Positions 22,725-35,165 of a stretch of 64,000 bases of DNA are shown here, one piece after another. This stretch comes from Asterella californica (taxonomy: Eukaryota; Streptophyta; Marchantiopsida; Marchantiales; Aytoniaceae), in contig JAYKYS010000002.1 of assembly GCA_036924285.1 (NCBI GenBank), positions 49,305,501 through 49,369,500 on the forward strand, written 5' to 3'. The number at the start of each line of letters is the position of its first letter. Position 1 is the first letter of the stretch. The notes under the pieces were generated by a model. It was not told the origin of the DNA. It saw only the letters and a list, made by a program, of their open reading frames with translations, and made no database searches. Position numbers and translations under genes: made by a program.

Positions 22725-23041
22725 AATTCTGACTCAGAAGACGACCTTCGTGACTCAGACAGACCTGGATCGTCGAGAAGATCATCTCCACCACCTGGAC
22801 CTGAGGAAGATAGAAGTTGGCAGTCGCACCAACCGACAGTCGACATGGCTTCCTACACTCGACAGAAATACCATCCGTACGACGATGATGTTGACACGGA
22901 CGACTTCATCACGATGTTCGAAACCATCTCTCGATCCAACAAGGAAGACGTTGATGTTGACAGACTCCGTGTATTTTCCAGTTTGATCGTAGAGAATGGA
23001 AAGAAGTGAATGAGTAAGATGCTGGATGATGGTGTAATAAT
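22725..23041 (+). pseudogene. Gag fragment of an unrelated retroelement
   Basis: A plus-strand frame runs from 22725 to a TGA at 23007-23009. It begins with an acidic, serine/proline-rich stretch (DSEDDLRDSDRPGSSRRSS). It then has a capsid-like block typical of Ty3 gag proteins (DTDDFITMFETISRSNKED, then DRLRVFSSLI). Beyond the TGA the frame continues as MSKMLDDG. The homology ends at 23041, exactly where the PLD copy begins. No start codon of its own is evident. Confidence 0.6.
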
Positions 23042-24167
23042 GACCGTAGCATAAAGCCGGCTACTGCCCCTTCCGATGCCGATTGTTTCCTCGAGACCTT
23101 CTACTAACTGCAACAAATAGGGGATTACAGACTGTTAGTGTCTGAGTACCAAAGGGCGAACATCATTCAAGTTTCGAAACAGCCAAACTACAGCCAGACT
23201 TCGCCTGATAGAGCTCTTTTAGCACCTGTGAGAATTTCCGCTACGGGACAACGGCACGCCACAGACATTTTAAGGGAACTGATAAAATTTCCAGTAGGGT
23301 TTCAGCGGGTGAAAAAAGAGCTGCTCTGCGACTTCAACGATTCCCTAAACACTCTTAAACTCTGGATCAGAAATCGTGCCACGGTTCCAAATCTTGCTGC
23401 AGTGACGTTGATTACATCGTCTGCTACACGATTTATAAAATCACGGGAGCGCGCAGAATTTCTCGGCAATTGAACATGCGTGCATCATCAAAATTCAGCT
23501 AGCCAGCTCATTTTCAAAACTGCACTGCATCTAAAGCTCTGATCCGAGGTGCACAAGAGCTCCCTCCACTTTCTTCACCGGGGACAATTGAAGAAAAGAG
23601 GTGCCGTCATCCTTAGCCTGGCTAAACTGACACATCCGAGACTTCAACTCATCCCCAAATTAAAGCGACGTAACTCAGGCTTTGTCCAGCGCCTAAATTC
23701 GGTGCTAAAAGTGATCCGAGTTCAACACATCGTGTCGAGTATGGAGGGGTTAAAAGCTGCACTCCGTGACTATCTGTCTGACTACAAAAGTCAGACAGAT
23801 ACCCATCTCTAAACGAGAGCAAACAGCACCGTGTGACAGCGTATGAAACGATCGGACCCCACAGATACCATTCTTCTCACTGTGCCGCACTCAAAACAGA
23901 GCAGCAACTTTGAAGTGAACAAAAAGCCACATAAAAGCGAGTAGGAACGCTCCGTGAACGGGCGAGTGAAAGAATTGGCCCGCGCTGCGCCTCCTGAGTA
24001 GCGGCCTGAGAACTGGCTTGATAACCGCGTAGCACCACTGGGGAAATCCTAGCACTCACCTTACGGAGCATCCATGGAGCATTACCCGTGGTTCGGTCCG
24101 CATCAACCAACCCATCTGCTTCATAAATTGTTACATGGAGCGTGCCGTGTACCAAATAGTTCGCCAT
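23042..24167 (-). pseudogene. Truncated phospholipase D alpha copy (exon 1 plus 22 codons of exon 2)
   Basis: Exon 1 (24167-24060) is intact: ATG, 36 codons, then a GTGAGT donor. Intron 1 (23108-24059, 952 bp) ends with the TTGTTGCAG acceptor. Exon 2 begins at 23107 (LVEGLEETIGIG) and is cut after LYATV at 23042. All catalytic sequence is missing. Relative to the intact gene, exon 1 has D-A for D-P (VDADRTTG) and exon 2 has Ile for Val. Promoter and leader sequence are also duplicated, so it could still be transcribed, but it cannot encode a lipase. Confidence 0.93.
23771..23801. repeat. 13-bp hairpin in PLD intron 1, copy A
   Basis: TATCTGTCTGACT and AGTCAGACAGATA flank a 5-base loop. The same hairpin is present in copy B at 57685-57715. 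Confidence 0.85.
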
Positions 24168-24792
24168 AACTGTTCTGTCGGCCCCTCCTCGTTCAGCCCT
24201 GCACGCCTACAGCCCAGTACAAATCAAATTCCAGTGAAATCTCACTGGTGAACTATACGTTCCCATGAACGTCAGGGCTGGCTCCACTGATATCGCACTG
24301 CTAACTTGAGAATTCTCCAAACACAAAGAGAGCAGCTGTGAGGATCGCGGATGCACCTGAAATCGATCAACCCCAACTCACCAGTCAGTCAATCATACTA
24401 AATTCTACAATTCTTCTTGGAAACCTGAAAAAAATGATATACGGGAGTTCCAATCCAATCCAAATGTACCGATCTAATCAGCTATGCTAGAACACTGAGA
24501 TAGCCGGGGCTTCCCAGATTGGAGCTTTAGATCCCCCTCATATGGCGTACACACTCTACAGTTCAAACTGACACTCCAGTCGGCAAAACGCGGAATCAGT
24601 TGTGAACCCCCGTTGACTCCTACGCCGTTGGATATTTAATACGGGGACCACCAGGACAGCGTGAGAAAAGGAAACTCCAAGGCCAAGGCGCTATAAAAAG
24701 GGGAATCGAGCAAGGATCTAATGAATTCGACGGCGTCGTCTATAGTCTGCTTCTTCTCTCTGCTGAAGCCGTACTCCCTAGGCTGCACCGGC

Positions 24793-25050
24793 TTAGCTAT
24801 CTCTTTTCACGTAGCGTTGCTGCCAGTCTTGGAGGAAGTCCATGGAGCCAATCATGACCAACATCGGAGGCAAGGACAAGGCGGAAATGTCCTCGGCGGT
24901 TGGGGCCAAAGACGCTGCACGCTTGATGACTTCGATCCGATCCAACCGGAAGGAACGCGGTCCAAGACGAGTCAGAGAGCTTGAGGGAGAGGAAATATGC
25001 ATCTGGTATCTTGATCTCCAGCAGTAAGAATACTTGTAACGAAACGTCAC
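24793..25050 (-). pseudogene. Carboxylesterase-like (alpha/beta hydrolase) C-terminal fragment, copy A
   Basis: On the minus strand the frame contains SLAPTAEDISALSLPP, then MLVMIGSMDFLQDWQQRYV. This is the block of plant CXE/GID1-type alpha/beta hydrolases that carries the catalytic Asp region (LP-P-x-L-V-x-x-x-x-D-x-L-x-D). The oxyanion HGG and nucleophile GxSxG blocks are absent. The frame closes at 24793. An overlapping frame further on (TIDDAVEFIRSLLD) could be the decayed C-terminus. It lies upstream of PLD exon 1 on the same strand. Confidence 0.55.
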
Positions 25051-25501
25051 GATTCGTTTAATGTAGTTCGAGCCTCAGACTAGAACAGAGTACCAAGAAA
25101 TGCACGGGACTGGAATGATCACAAAAGATCCATTGCACATCCGGCCATTCATGATATCCAAATTGTAACATGGTCCGTTAATAGTTGTCAAGTTGTTATA
25201 CATCTAACAGACTATTATCTATAATAGAATCCTTGCATAAATTATCTACAATAATCGCATCCTTCCCTAAATTCTCAGAAACATACTCGCTATCAAGTAA
25301 GCACGCCTGCATAATCACCCATAAAGGAAGGGTAAGATAATAAATTAAATCACCCAAAACTTAATGATTATTTGAGATAGACCTCGTTCCTATTATCACG
25401 CGATGTATAGGTGTATATGCATCTCAAACGACTTAGCCCAAGATAGATGAAAAAAGAACAAAAGATATGAAAAAAAAGAAAAGACATAATGGATTGGTTC
25501 C

Positions 25502-26642
25502 AGAAGGTAGAATGGACTCACTGATTATTTTCATCGTTCGAATTTTTCTTTTCATTTCAGATTGAACATCTGCTTTTTTGCCAGGAGGGGTCGCTTTGTC
25601 GAATATATATGCATATTTTAAGCATAAAAAAGAGGAGGTCAGGTTAACTTCGTAACAATTAAAAAGAACGTATTGCAATGGACGGATACGTGCAAACAAA
25701 GATATTAATCGAAGAGAGTTGGATCTGAAAAATCTATCTGTTAGATAAACATTTTAGACTGAATTTTAATTTAAATTATTTTATAAATATTAAACATTAT
25801 CATAATCACAAGCTGCAATGAATCTTAAGAGAACCCATAAGTACAGAACTTTAGCAATTAAAAATAAATTTCTTGATGTGTAATGCATGCATATTTCAGT
25901 TGATGTGCATTTAGAAAATCGATCGGCTTTCTCTAACTCTTCCATCGAACAAAATTAGACATAAATTAATGTGTTCACCAGATAACATCATTTGTTTAAC
26001 AGTGCTCCAGACTTATACTATCCAGATTTATACCCTTAGTAGCGCTTCAATCCCTGCTTCACTTCGACTTGGACTAGGCTGGCCCCTTCGGAGAAATATG
26101 TGGAGCACCAAGTTGCCTAAGGATAGAACACTAGATTTCTCTTAAACGTACCGTGAATGCGGAACGCTTTCGTCTATTCTGCACTAGTGCATTCACTTGA
26201 TGTGGATGCTAGAGAGAGTTTATCACCGGATTTCTGAAATGGACTTTATGCTAGAGGATTAAATCATCTTCGGGTTGTCGGGGTCACTGGTACGAATTCG
26301 ATGAGGTCTTCTAAGTCCAGGGGTAGCGAGATGACATCAAAGATACTCCAAGTCGGTACCAAATATTTTGTAGAAGATTATAGATCTTGTCATGTGATTT
26401 ACTTGGGTCAAAAAATCAAGTGAAATTGATACCATGAGGAGATACTTACGGCGTTTTGAAGTTCAAGGGGACCGGAGAACGACAATGGTGATATATCAGG
26501 CTTCACGTGTCAGAACGAGGTGATTCTAGAAGTAACTGTGGAGTGACTTTGGGTGGAGGTGTCAAAAGCTGACTGTGAGGCCGAGTCAGTGACCGTCCAT
26601 ACAGATGAATCTACAAAGGTTTGTGAACTAATCTTCTTGCGT
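25502..26642. other. AT-rich unassigned region
   Basis: Low-complexity AT-rich sequence with one weak minus frame (25433-25699). No gene, RNA or mobile element edge is seen before the LTR at 26643. Confidence 0.4.
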
Positions 26643-28666
26643 TATCGTGTCGGATTTTGCGTGAAGGATGTCTAAGAAAACGTGAGGTTCCTGACTTTGG
26701 AGATGTTGTGTGCTGAACAGAGACAAGACAGAGAAATACAACCACGAAAACGAATGCTGCAATATATACCAACTCCAAATGTATGTACACTGCATATTCT
26801 TTCTTCTTAAGAACACAAAACTGAGAAACAGACTAGAGCGGTCTATAATCTACTTCAAAGCTCCTAAAACGAACCCCTGAATCTCAACCCTAACCCAAAA
26901 CCACCGAAGTGTAGCTCAAAGCAAGAGAAACTTCTCTTTGCTAACAAACAGAGCTGCACCAATATCACACGATTGAAACCCAAGTCCAAACCACATCCAT
27001 GTACAAGCTCTTAGCCAAAGCTAGCTACCACAAGCTATATATAGTCAACTAGATCTCTAACGAACTCCAAAGGATGAAAAACCGTAGCGAAAGAACCGAA
27101 AGAACCTATCTGAGAACTTCCTCCTTTCGCCAAACAGTCTTCAGATGTCGATAGGGTCTCCTTCCTTGACTCCGTTGGTCCAAGAAATCTTCATATCCAA
27201 CTCTCGACAATCAAGATATCGTCGATTTTAGGTCGTAGATGACCGAACCTTCAAAAACTCCTCCCTACGGCATAAAACTGCACACACCGCTCAAACGGAT
27301 GGCTTGATCTGATATCTGTCTTCTCTGACAGGTATTTCTAGCTATTATTAGCTAGAATTACCTGCCAAAGAGACCCAATGAGACTCCAAACAAGCCGTTT
27401 GGAGTTCCCCTTGCAAAATCACGCAAGAAATTTGGTCGCAGGTTGTAAAATAATTGACGTAAATGGACTCCCTGCGACTCAAATCGCTCACCACACCCAA
27501 ACCAACAATCCAATCTACACATGGTCTTCTCCTATGCGTAGATGAAGACTCCCTGATCGCGTAGGCACCAAGAACGAAGAGCTTGGCTCACTGATCGCGA
27601 AGAACAAACCAATCTCAGGTCGCAGACGAACGAAAATTTGAAGTAAATGTTTCCCCTGCGAGCCAATTTCACTCAGAACTCCCAAACCGCCCGATGAAAC
27701 TTCGTATCGTCTTCAATTTCCTGAAGAACTCGTTGTTCTAATCCCGATGGATCCAAGGACTGCAAGTTTGGAGTCCGGAACGACCTGAAAACTGTTACTG
27801 AAATCTCTCAAATCTTCTTCCTACGTCTCAATTTCTCCCAGAACATATCCCTCGATCCGTCTCTTCACGAACCGTCTTAACCCACACGTAGCCTGCACAG
27901 ATCTGAACCCAATGACACCTTGCGCGCATGCATTGGACTTCTCAATTCTCCAAAATGTCCATCAACATGTCGTAAGAACAAGAGAGTCTTTTAAGCAGGG
28001 CCCTTACGTCATAGTACGTACAAGAATTCTCCAATAATCAGGAAGCAGGCCCTTTGCGTTCTTAGTACAGCACTTGGAGTCGCAAATACCCAATCAACAG
28101 AATAAACTAAGGTCTACCTTGATTTTCTCTTCTTTCGAGTCGCATAACTTTTCCACTAGGGATCCAACTGAAGCAGACAAGATGCCCATTGAAAGTTGAC
28201 AATGAGTTCTACCCATCGATGCGATGAAAGCGAAGATCCAAAGTCGTGTCAAAAGTCCATAAGCTGGGGCCTAGCTTGTTTTACCCATCTTTCAAATCTT
28301 ATAACTTCTCCACTAGGCGTCCAAACGATGTGACGAAGTGCCTATGGAGTGCTAACAAAGAGCTCTATCCACTGATGCGATGAAAGCGAAGATCTGAGTC
28401 GTGCCAAAAGCACGTAAGCTGGGGTCTAGCTTGTTTTATCCATCTTTTGAGTCTTGTAACTTCTCCACTAGGCGTCCAAACGAAGTAGACGAAGTGCCTA
28501 TAGAGTGCTGACAAAGAGCTCTATCCACTGATGCGATGAAAGTGGAGATCCAAAATTGTGCCAAAAGTTCATAAGCTGGAGCCTAGCTTGCTTTCCCCAT
28601 AAGTGTCTTTGGAGCGACAAGCATTGAAGTCTGAATTTCAGATAAGAGCCGGTCTATGACACGAAA
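26643..28666 (-). repeat. 3' LTR of gypsy element II
   Basis: It begins TATCGTGTCGG on the plus strand and ends ACACGAAA, where element I has ACACGACA. It includes diverged 157-bp-type units near 28140-28600. A 16-bp near-perfect inverted repeat (27329-27344 / 27349-27364) is present where element I has unrelated sequence. Confidence 0.88.
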
Positions 28667-28849
28667 TCCACCCCCTCTAATCTTGTGCATCCTCCGGTAT
28701 GCACCAGAGATACCAACCAAGGAGTGGACCGGCACGCACCTCGTCATACATCTTACTTCCCATCGTAGCCAACCTCATCTTCAAGATCTTCTGCATAGTC
28801 CTCATCCTCAGACTGAAACTCCGTCAAGATATCTACTAGATCGACCTTC

Positions 28850-29719
28850 TCATCTCTCATTTTGAAAATCTTGACACGTTTACCTGCCACTGGGTACATT
28901 CAAGCTCATTCCGTCCAACTCTGGCAAAGCGTAAGTTGCGTTGTCATGAACCTTCTTCATCACATACGGACCAAATCATCGCTTGGAAAACTTCCGGAGT
29001 GCACTATGCTGGTTGTCATAGACTAACACCCAATCACCTTCTTTGATTTTCTTAGGTCTCAAACGATGTCGTTGATCAAATCTGACCTTGTTCTTCAACC
29101 GTGCTTCTCGTAGTCTATCCAAAGCAGCTTGGATATCCTCATGTCTTCTCTCTAACTGCCTAATTCGAATAGCAAGAAGCTCTTCCCTAGTCAAATTATC
29201 TTCTCAAGATAACACACTCTATGTCAAAACGTGTTCTTCAATCGGCATGATAGGTTTCTGACCTGTGATGAGTTCCACTGACGTAACCTATCACCGAGTT
29301 GTGGATCGTTCGATCTGTCCATAACGCAAATGATAAGAGTCGAGGCCGCTCGCGCACCTTCTCGTTGCAGACCTTCACCAAAGTCTTCACGATGGACGGA
29401 TGACCGAGTTCACTCTTGACATTCCCTTCGGGGTTGTATGCAGTTGTCAATGACAGCCTTATCCCACAGTTGCAAAGAATTCACGAGCCTCGTGTGCATC
29501 TAACTCTCCCCGATCTGCAATGATCTTTCCCACACATCCATATCGACAAACAACCTCTTCCAAGAGAAATTTACATACCCCTTCAGTTGTCTTTGTCCGA
29601 AGCGTCCTACCCTCAACTTGATTTGAAAGATCTTCTCTAGCAAGTACCAAGTATCTCATCTGCCACAATCCAACTGGCATAGTCACCAAGTCTACAACCC
29701 ACTTGAAGTGGATTGTCAA
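28850..29719 (-). pseudogene. Gypsy integrase core and C-terminus, element II
   Basis: Pieces at 29459-29719, 29238-29450 and 28976-29194 follow the element I integrase in order but in shifting frames. HFKWVVDLV keeps the first Asp, IADRGELDAHE the second, and KSELGH the Glu. Trp is intact at the point where element I has a stop (VGLWQMRYL). Confidence 0.85.
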
Positions 29720-30446
29720 CTAATAAGTCGGATGTAATCCATCTCGAAGCCGGATGTTTGAGTACATCTGACATGTCAAACAAGACTCCACAAAAGATAC
29801 GATATCTTTGTAATGTTTTTCCACCAATACCGCTCTTTCATCTTCGTAAAGATAGCCCAAATCCCTCGATGTCCAGCCCAAAGATTCTCATGAAATGTCT
29901 TGAGCAACTTCTCCTGATCTTCCTTGTCACAAATGACTCGTAGCGGTATCTCATCTTTTGCTTCGGTCGCTTCCAAAAAAACCTATCATGCAACATGAAG
30001 TTGTAGGCCTTCTTTCGAACTCTCCGAAACCTCTTATTTGTCCAACATGTCTGCTTAACCATCGTACTAAGGTACCTTCCGATGTCAAGAAAATCATCAT
30101 CATATAATTCTCCAACAAATAACTCATCTTCCCTTCTTGTCTGTGCAATCAAATAGAACTCTACACCCACGTCGTCAATGTCTTCAACCATCTCATCCTC
30201 ACCATCATATCGAGCTCGAGATAACAAATATGCCATCGGATTATCCTTCCCTGCAATATGTCTAAACTCCGAGTTCAACGACTTGATATATGCGATCCAT
30301 CGTAACATCGCAATATCAGGAGTTGAACAATTCATGATCATCCCTAACAACGGCAAACAATCTGTTTCAACCACCACTGCAGCTCCAATCAAATACTCTT
30401 TCTTGATTTTCATGGCTGAAACAATACCCCACAGTTCTCTCTTCAC
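29720..30446 (-). pseudogene. RNase H end and integrase zinc domain, element II
   Basis: The frame 29838-30446 starts at KRELWGIVSAM, the block interrupted by a TGA in element I. It continues through TDCLPLLGMIMN and the linker. Near 29960 the frame shifts, and HENLWAGHRG continues in the 29776-29976 frame. Confidence 0.85.
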
Positions 30447-31513
30447 TTACGGATAAGCACGTTGTCGAGCACTTAACACCTTCGCTCCCAACCTAACCGC
30501 AAACATATTTCCATTCTCATCATCCTGTCCTACTGCCCACCCGATTGCAACCGGACTTGTATCTACAGTAAGAACCACCGGCCTAGCACCCTTGTAATCA
30601 ATCCTTTCCAAAACGGGAGGAGATGATAGTAAAGACTTCAGCTTCCGTACCGCATCAGTATGCTCTTCCTCTCATCTGAACTTATGACCCTTACGCAACA
30701 ACCCATATAATGGATCCGTCACATGCACATAATGAGGAATGTAAATGTGATAGAATACGTAAGCACCCAAAAATCTTTTTACTTCTGTCAATGAGCTGCA
30801 AACCTCCTTCATCATCCCAATTGCATCCCTTTTGTTCGGGTCTGGCTTCCGATCAAACGATCCACACAAAAGACAATGATCAAAACTTCTCTAATCCCAA
30901 ATGTAGACTTCGCACCTGACAGCGTAAGATGAACTTCCTCAAGTCGAGATAGGATCTTTTCACAATCTGCTATGTGATTGATGACGTATCGTCGATATCC
31001 TTTCTGATCTAATGCTTCATCCTTCTCATCCTCTACACATCTTTTGATGGGGATGTCATCCAAGAACGTCATCGTCTTTTCAAGGATGAAGGCCCTTAGA
31101 ACTCGATTCATCCCGTTCATCATATGTGCTATCGAGTTGATAGCTCCCTGTGGTAAGGTACACATCCTAACCAACCCCAAAGGTGTCCTCATTGTCGTGA
31201 AGCTTCTGCTCTCCTCCGCTAGTTGAAACTGATCATATCTTGAGTAAAGATCTCTCATTGAGTAAATTGTTGTTCCTGCAAACGCTTCAGCAAACTCATC
31301 CACAATCAATCCCACCCCAGCATTTCTGATTGTTATTGCGTTCACTGGTTGCATGTCTTGGATGAACCGCAACGACACATTCTTCTTAAGCACTGTAAAC
31401 CATCTGCTCGAATACGGTGCAAACGACGGCTCCAAGATCTTCATCCGCATCTTCTCCTTCAGCAACTCCACTAGTTTAGGCAAGTGAGCCCGCGGTACTG
31501 GAATTTGTCTCAA
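30447..31513 (-). pseudogene. Reverse transcriptase, element II
   Basis: Matches element I RT with the same MTFLDDIPIK catalytic box. Several changes at conserved places are visible, for example VLKKNVSL for VPKKNGSL and SRYDQ for SGYDQ. A frameshift near 30880 separates the connection part (30672-30869). Confidence 0.88.
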
Positions 31514-31561
31514 GTTTCATGGCACATGCGGTATCATGAAGATAACCATCGGGGTAACAAC

Positions 31562-34530
31562 GTTGTCTTGGTGAGAGTTTTCTTGGGAAGAGCGGAACCT
31601 TCTGGCTATGTTATGACCGTGAAGGCTGTGTTAAGTTTACTCATGGAAACACTAGGCTTCTAGATGTGGACGGTTTACTCAAAGGATAGGCTTCAGGTTA
31701 CAAGGTGACACTGTAAAACACTCATACAGGTCTCTTGGCTGTTCTGATATGTTTAGGAAGCAAAGTTCAGGCTTAACTAGCAATGATAAGATCAGATGGT
31801 GGACTTTGACACTCAAGATCAGGAAATATGTGAAGATTTAGGCTTCTAAACTTCTCCTACATGTAAAAGAGGCCCCACTGAGCATACACACTAAGTTTCA
31901 GCTTGAGATCAAATTATGGCACCGAGATATAGATAGAAAAGTTTTGGGCAAAGATATTGCGGCAATTTCTGGTACTCAGACAACTATTTCGATCTACAAC
32001 AGAAAATTGGCTTGATCACTTTCGAAGATTCTTACAGGATTTGGAGTCTACATGATGCTGAACATCCTGTGAAGTTGGGACTCCTGATTGTACACGGTGT
32101 CCTGAACTACCTTAACGAACTTATATTTCACTACACAACTATCTTAATGAACGGACACCATGTTCTATTACACACAATGGTTCTTAATATGACAGAGAAA
32201 AAAATACTTATTTTTCAAGATTTTTAAAAATTTATAATAAACTATGCGTAGACATAGTAAAAATTTTATCTTTTCAAAATAAAAATACACTAAATGTAAC
32301 AAGAAAATTTTCAAATAAAAAAATCTATAATCCTAAAATATTCAAAAAATTTAAGACTCATTTATTTTATAAAATGCAAAAAAATTTTAAATTTTAAATT
32401 TTAAATATATAAAGAAAATTTACAGATTCTCATCCCAACACACTCCGCCTTCCCAACTTACACTCTCTTTCTTCTCTTCTCGCTCTCCGTGAACGATCAA
32501 ACTCCTCTCTTCCGTCCCTCTCTCTCTCGGTGAACGATAAAACTGCTTCTAGTATTTGAAGTATACAATGAAAAATTTATCTCTGTACTATCGTTGCTGT
32601 TATCTACTACTACTGTTATCACTATATCTTTTAAGTCATACGTTATCCAATATTAGACATCTTTCCGCAAAAATTGGCGTTTTTAAAACTGGAAAAGAAA
32701 AGAGCACTGACCCGACCAATATAATGTATCTGCCGACCTAGTCGAACTGATCGTGGTCATGAGCAGGTCAAGTTTGTGCTAGCATTTAGAGTTGAGGCTA
32801 CGGACTCTTCCAAGACTGTCCGGACTTGAAGTGCCCAAAAATCGAAAATAGCTTTGACAAATACACCCCAATTATCAGGAAGCTGCCAGTTGAATGTGTT
32901 GTCCTTGGCGATAGAAAAGCAATGGAAAACTGAACAAGTCGAAGACTTCGATAATGGAAATACTATACTCCAGGCGTACGTGACGTCATATGTATCACAT
33001 GTGCTGCACCGCTGGAGCTCACGCCGACCATTCCGTTGACAACTGCGAGAATCTTAAGACTTACAAGACTCATCTGCTTGGATAATATTATCCAGAACTT
33101 AAGCAGATTACACACAAGCTTCCATTCTCTACATCCATCCTTCCTATAGAAGGAACTCAGTGAAGAACAGTAAGACAGCGTTAACTTCTTGTCACGCCTC
33201 CAAAATAATCCAAGGGGAACGAGTGTCTGTCTCAACTCCCTGCGGGCCGGGCTTTCTAGTGATTTTTCTACAAATTAGACCCTGATTTGTGTCAATCGTA
33301 TTCGGAAACCCAGGGATGACCTCGTCCTTTATTTCAAAGCGGACACATTGAGTCTACCTAATCAAGATAGATTAATCGCCGTTAAACATTAAAATCCTCT
33401 TTATTTAATAGAGACCTATAATCATAATTCTTCAGCGGGAAGTTGGGGACATTTCAAGCTCAGCAGGGCCTTATCGGTCGAGAGTTACTATTCAGTTCCG
33501 GAATATCTCTGGGGGAACTCCGTCCTATTTGTAGTGCCAAATCAGTGAGTTTGGCAGAAGACTCCTATATATATATATAGGAGTCCTACGTAGCTTTATT
33601 GCAATTTACAGAGCAAATAGCGGAAAATGGAAGCAGAACGAAGATAGACGTATCCGGGCAGCAAAGTGAAAGGCAGAATGAAGACAGGAATGTGTTACCC
33701 GTAGCAGGAAATGACAGAAGGTGGACGAAGAACGGTTTCGAGGTCGAAGCTGGGTAATCTTTTGAAATCAGTTGAGTGGCGTAGATTAGTCTGGTGAGAG
33801 AGCTAAGTGCCGGAGGCTTGAATCACTTTTTGGTAAGGCCTACGATGTTTTATCTTCCTGTTTAGACTTCAACCATTTGAAATTAAAGCCGAAGGGAGAG
33901 TGCGGAGTAAGGGTCTCTTCCGACTACACCCTTTAACGCGTCTAATGAGTCCCGCCGGACCTGAAGGGTACAGCTGCCAGTCCTGCAGTTTTGGTAACTC
34001 TGCAGTCGTGATAGTGAATGTCTTCCCATGACATATAGTTTACTTTCGTGCTTTTAGAAGAAGAGGGTAATCTCACGTGCTGAGACAGTCAGATTCATGT
34101 CAGTTTCACTTGAGTATCCACGCGTGCTCCTGAGAGAATGTGTGTAAGCGAAATACACGGAAATGCTAGCTCTGAGGTACCCCACCCAAAAACCTTGGAG
34201 ATTCTATATGCTGACGAATATACTATTGAGGCACTTGTGAAATTACAGTCGGAAGATAATTCTTATCACCGAACCAATCTGACAGTGTCTGATAAGCACA
34301 CTAAGGACCTAGCCGGAAGAGACCCTAAGAGCCATTTCTGCCTCTTAGAAGCGGAAGGGTAATCGAAAATCTTCCATACTAGCCCTTCTATTCTATCATG
34401 AAGGCCAGAAAGATTTACATAGTCTATGAAGCAAACAAGTGAGTCTATCTCGACTGTTCCTGTTGGTATTGAAGTAGTATATGACATCTATGACAGGAAC
34501 AGAGTGAGTAACATAGATTTACTTGATCGG
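31562..34530. other. Unassigned region left of the large TIR element
   Basis: No gene is recognised. AT-rich low complexity occurs at about 32220-32420. A perfect 26-bp palindrome built on (TA)n lies at 33560-33585. A 10-bp stem (CTGTTCCTGT / ACAGGAACAG) lies at 34454-34463 and 34493-34502, just outside the TIR element. A frame at 34138-34362 has no known domain. Confidence 0.4.
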
Positions 34531-34660
34531 ACCCCAGAACGAATCGCGGACTTGATCGGATCCCTCTTATAATTCCCTTCTTGATCGGACCCCCAACTTG
34601 CAACAGCCCGTAAAACAAGTAACTGTTCCATGTCAGATTACAGCTCGGATTCTAAAAACA
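34531..34660 (+). repeat. Left terminal inverted repeat
   Basis: Pairs with 45197-45326 reversed at roughly 85 percent identity by eye. It carries the motif TTGATCGGA(C/T)CC at about 34553 and 34581, with a further copy overlapping the outer edge. A partial duplication of its inner part (AACAAGTAACTGT(T/G)CCATGTCAGA) follows at 34657-34700. Confidence 0.85.
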
Positions 34661-34883
34661 AGTAACTGTGCCATGTCAGAGTACAGGTCAGATTGTACAT
34701 GTCATGCTTACAACTGAAGTGTCTGAAGTGTTTTCCTGGAAAATTTGAACGACAGCATACTGGTAACATAGTGATCAATTTCTCTCTCTATTCGGCGAGG
34801 GATAGACATTCATCGACTGATACTTCGGAAGAGAATAGAGTGCGACGGGGTCTAGTTAGGAAGTGAGTGCAGACACTTAAACG

Positions 34884-35165
34884 ATGGAGGATGTGCAATC
34901 TCCTAGTACTGAAGAGGAGAGATGTCTAGATGGATTATATTTTGAGGATATTGACAGACACGAGTTTACGTTGGATGCGAGGACCGATGATGAAAGAGAC
35001 TTGAGCATACTAGATCAATGGCGGGGACAAATGTCAAAAGCTCGAGCTGATGGCCGCGTGTTGCAAGGAAGAACATTAGAGTCATTGCGTGATGTTGCAG
35101 GCAGATTGAAGTTGAGAGCGGATTTCTCATCCTTCAAAGATTTTGATTTTGCTGTTGATAGCTGA
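34884..35165 (+). pseudogene. Possible N-terminal part of the MULE transposase gene
   Basis: A 93-codon ATG frame, acidic at the start (MEDVQSPSTEEERCLDGLYF), sits between the left TIR and the transposase core on the same strand. No domain is certain. Sequence just downstream in another frame has a cysteine pair (KLRTCRWGDNARC) of the kind found in MULE N-terminal zinc modules. An intron or frame break must separate it from the core. Confidence 0.45.

Larger units (their letters stand above)
23042..25501. repeat. Segmental duplication, copy A (truncated PLD 5' region)
   Basis: It matches 56972-59015 and then 63616-64000 at near identity with a few substitutions and small indels. Its left end is abrupt at 23042, inside PLD exon 2. 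Homology runs off the window's end in copy B, so the true right end is unknown. Both copies have the same orientation. Confidence 0.95.
26643..31561 (-). mobile_element. Gypsy element II, truncated (3' LTR, integrase, RNase H, RT)
   Basis: On the minus strand RT, RNase H and integrase are followed by a purine tract and a full 2.0-kb 3' LTR. The homology to element I stops at about 31561 in the sequence just before RT. Gag, protease and the 5' LTR are absent. The frames are broken more often than in element I, so this copy is probably older. Confidence 0.9.

Noticed and set aside
24842..25027. 61-codon plus-strand frame (MEPIMTNIGG) after a TATA-like box, also at 58759
   Set aside because: It is antisense to the carboxylesterase-like frame, which has a recognisable family pattern. 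Conservation between copies reflects the recent duplication.
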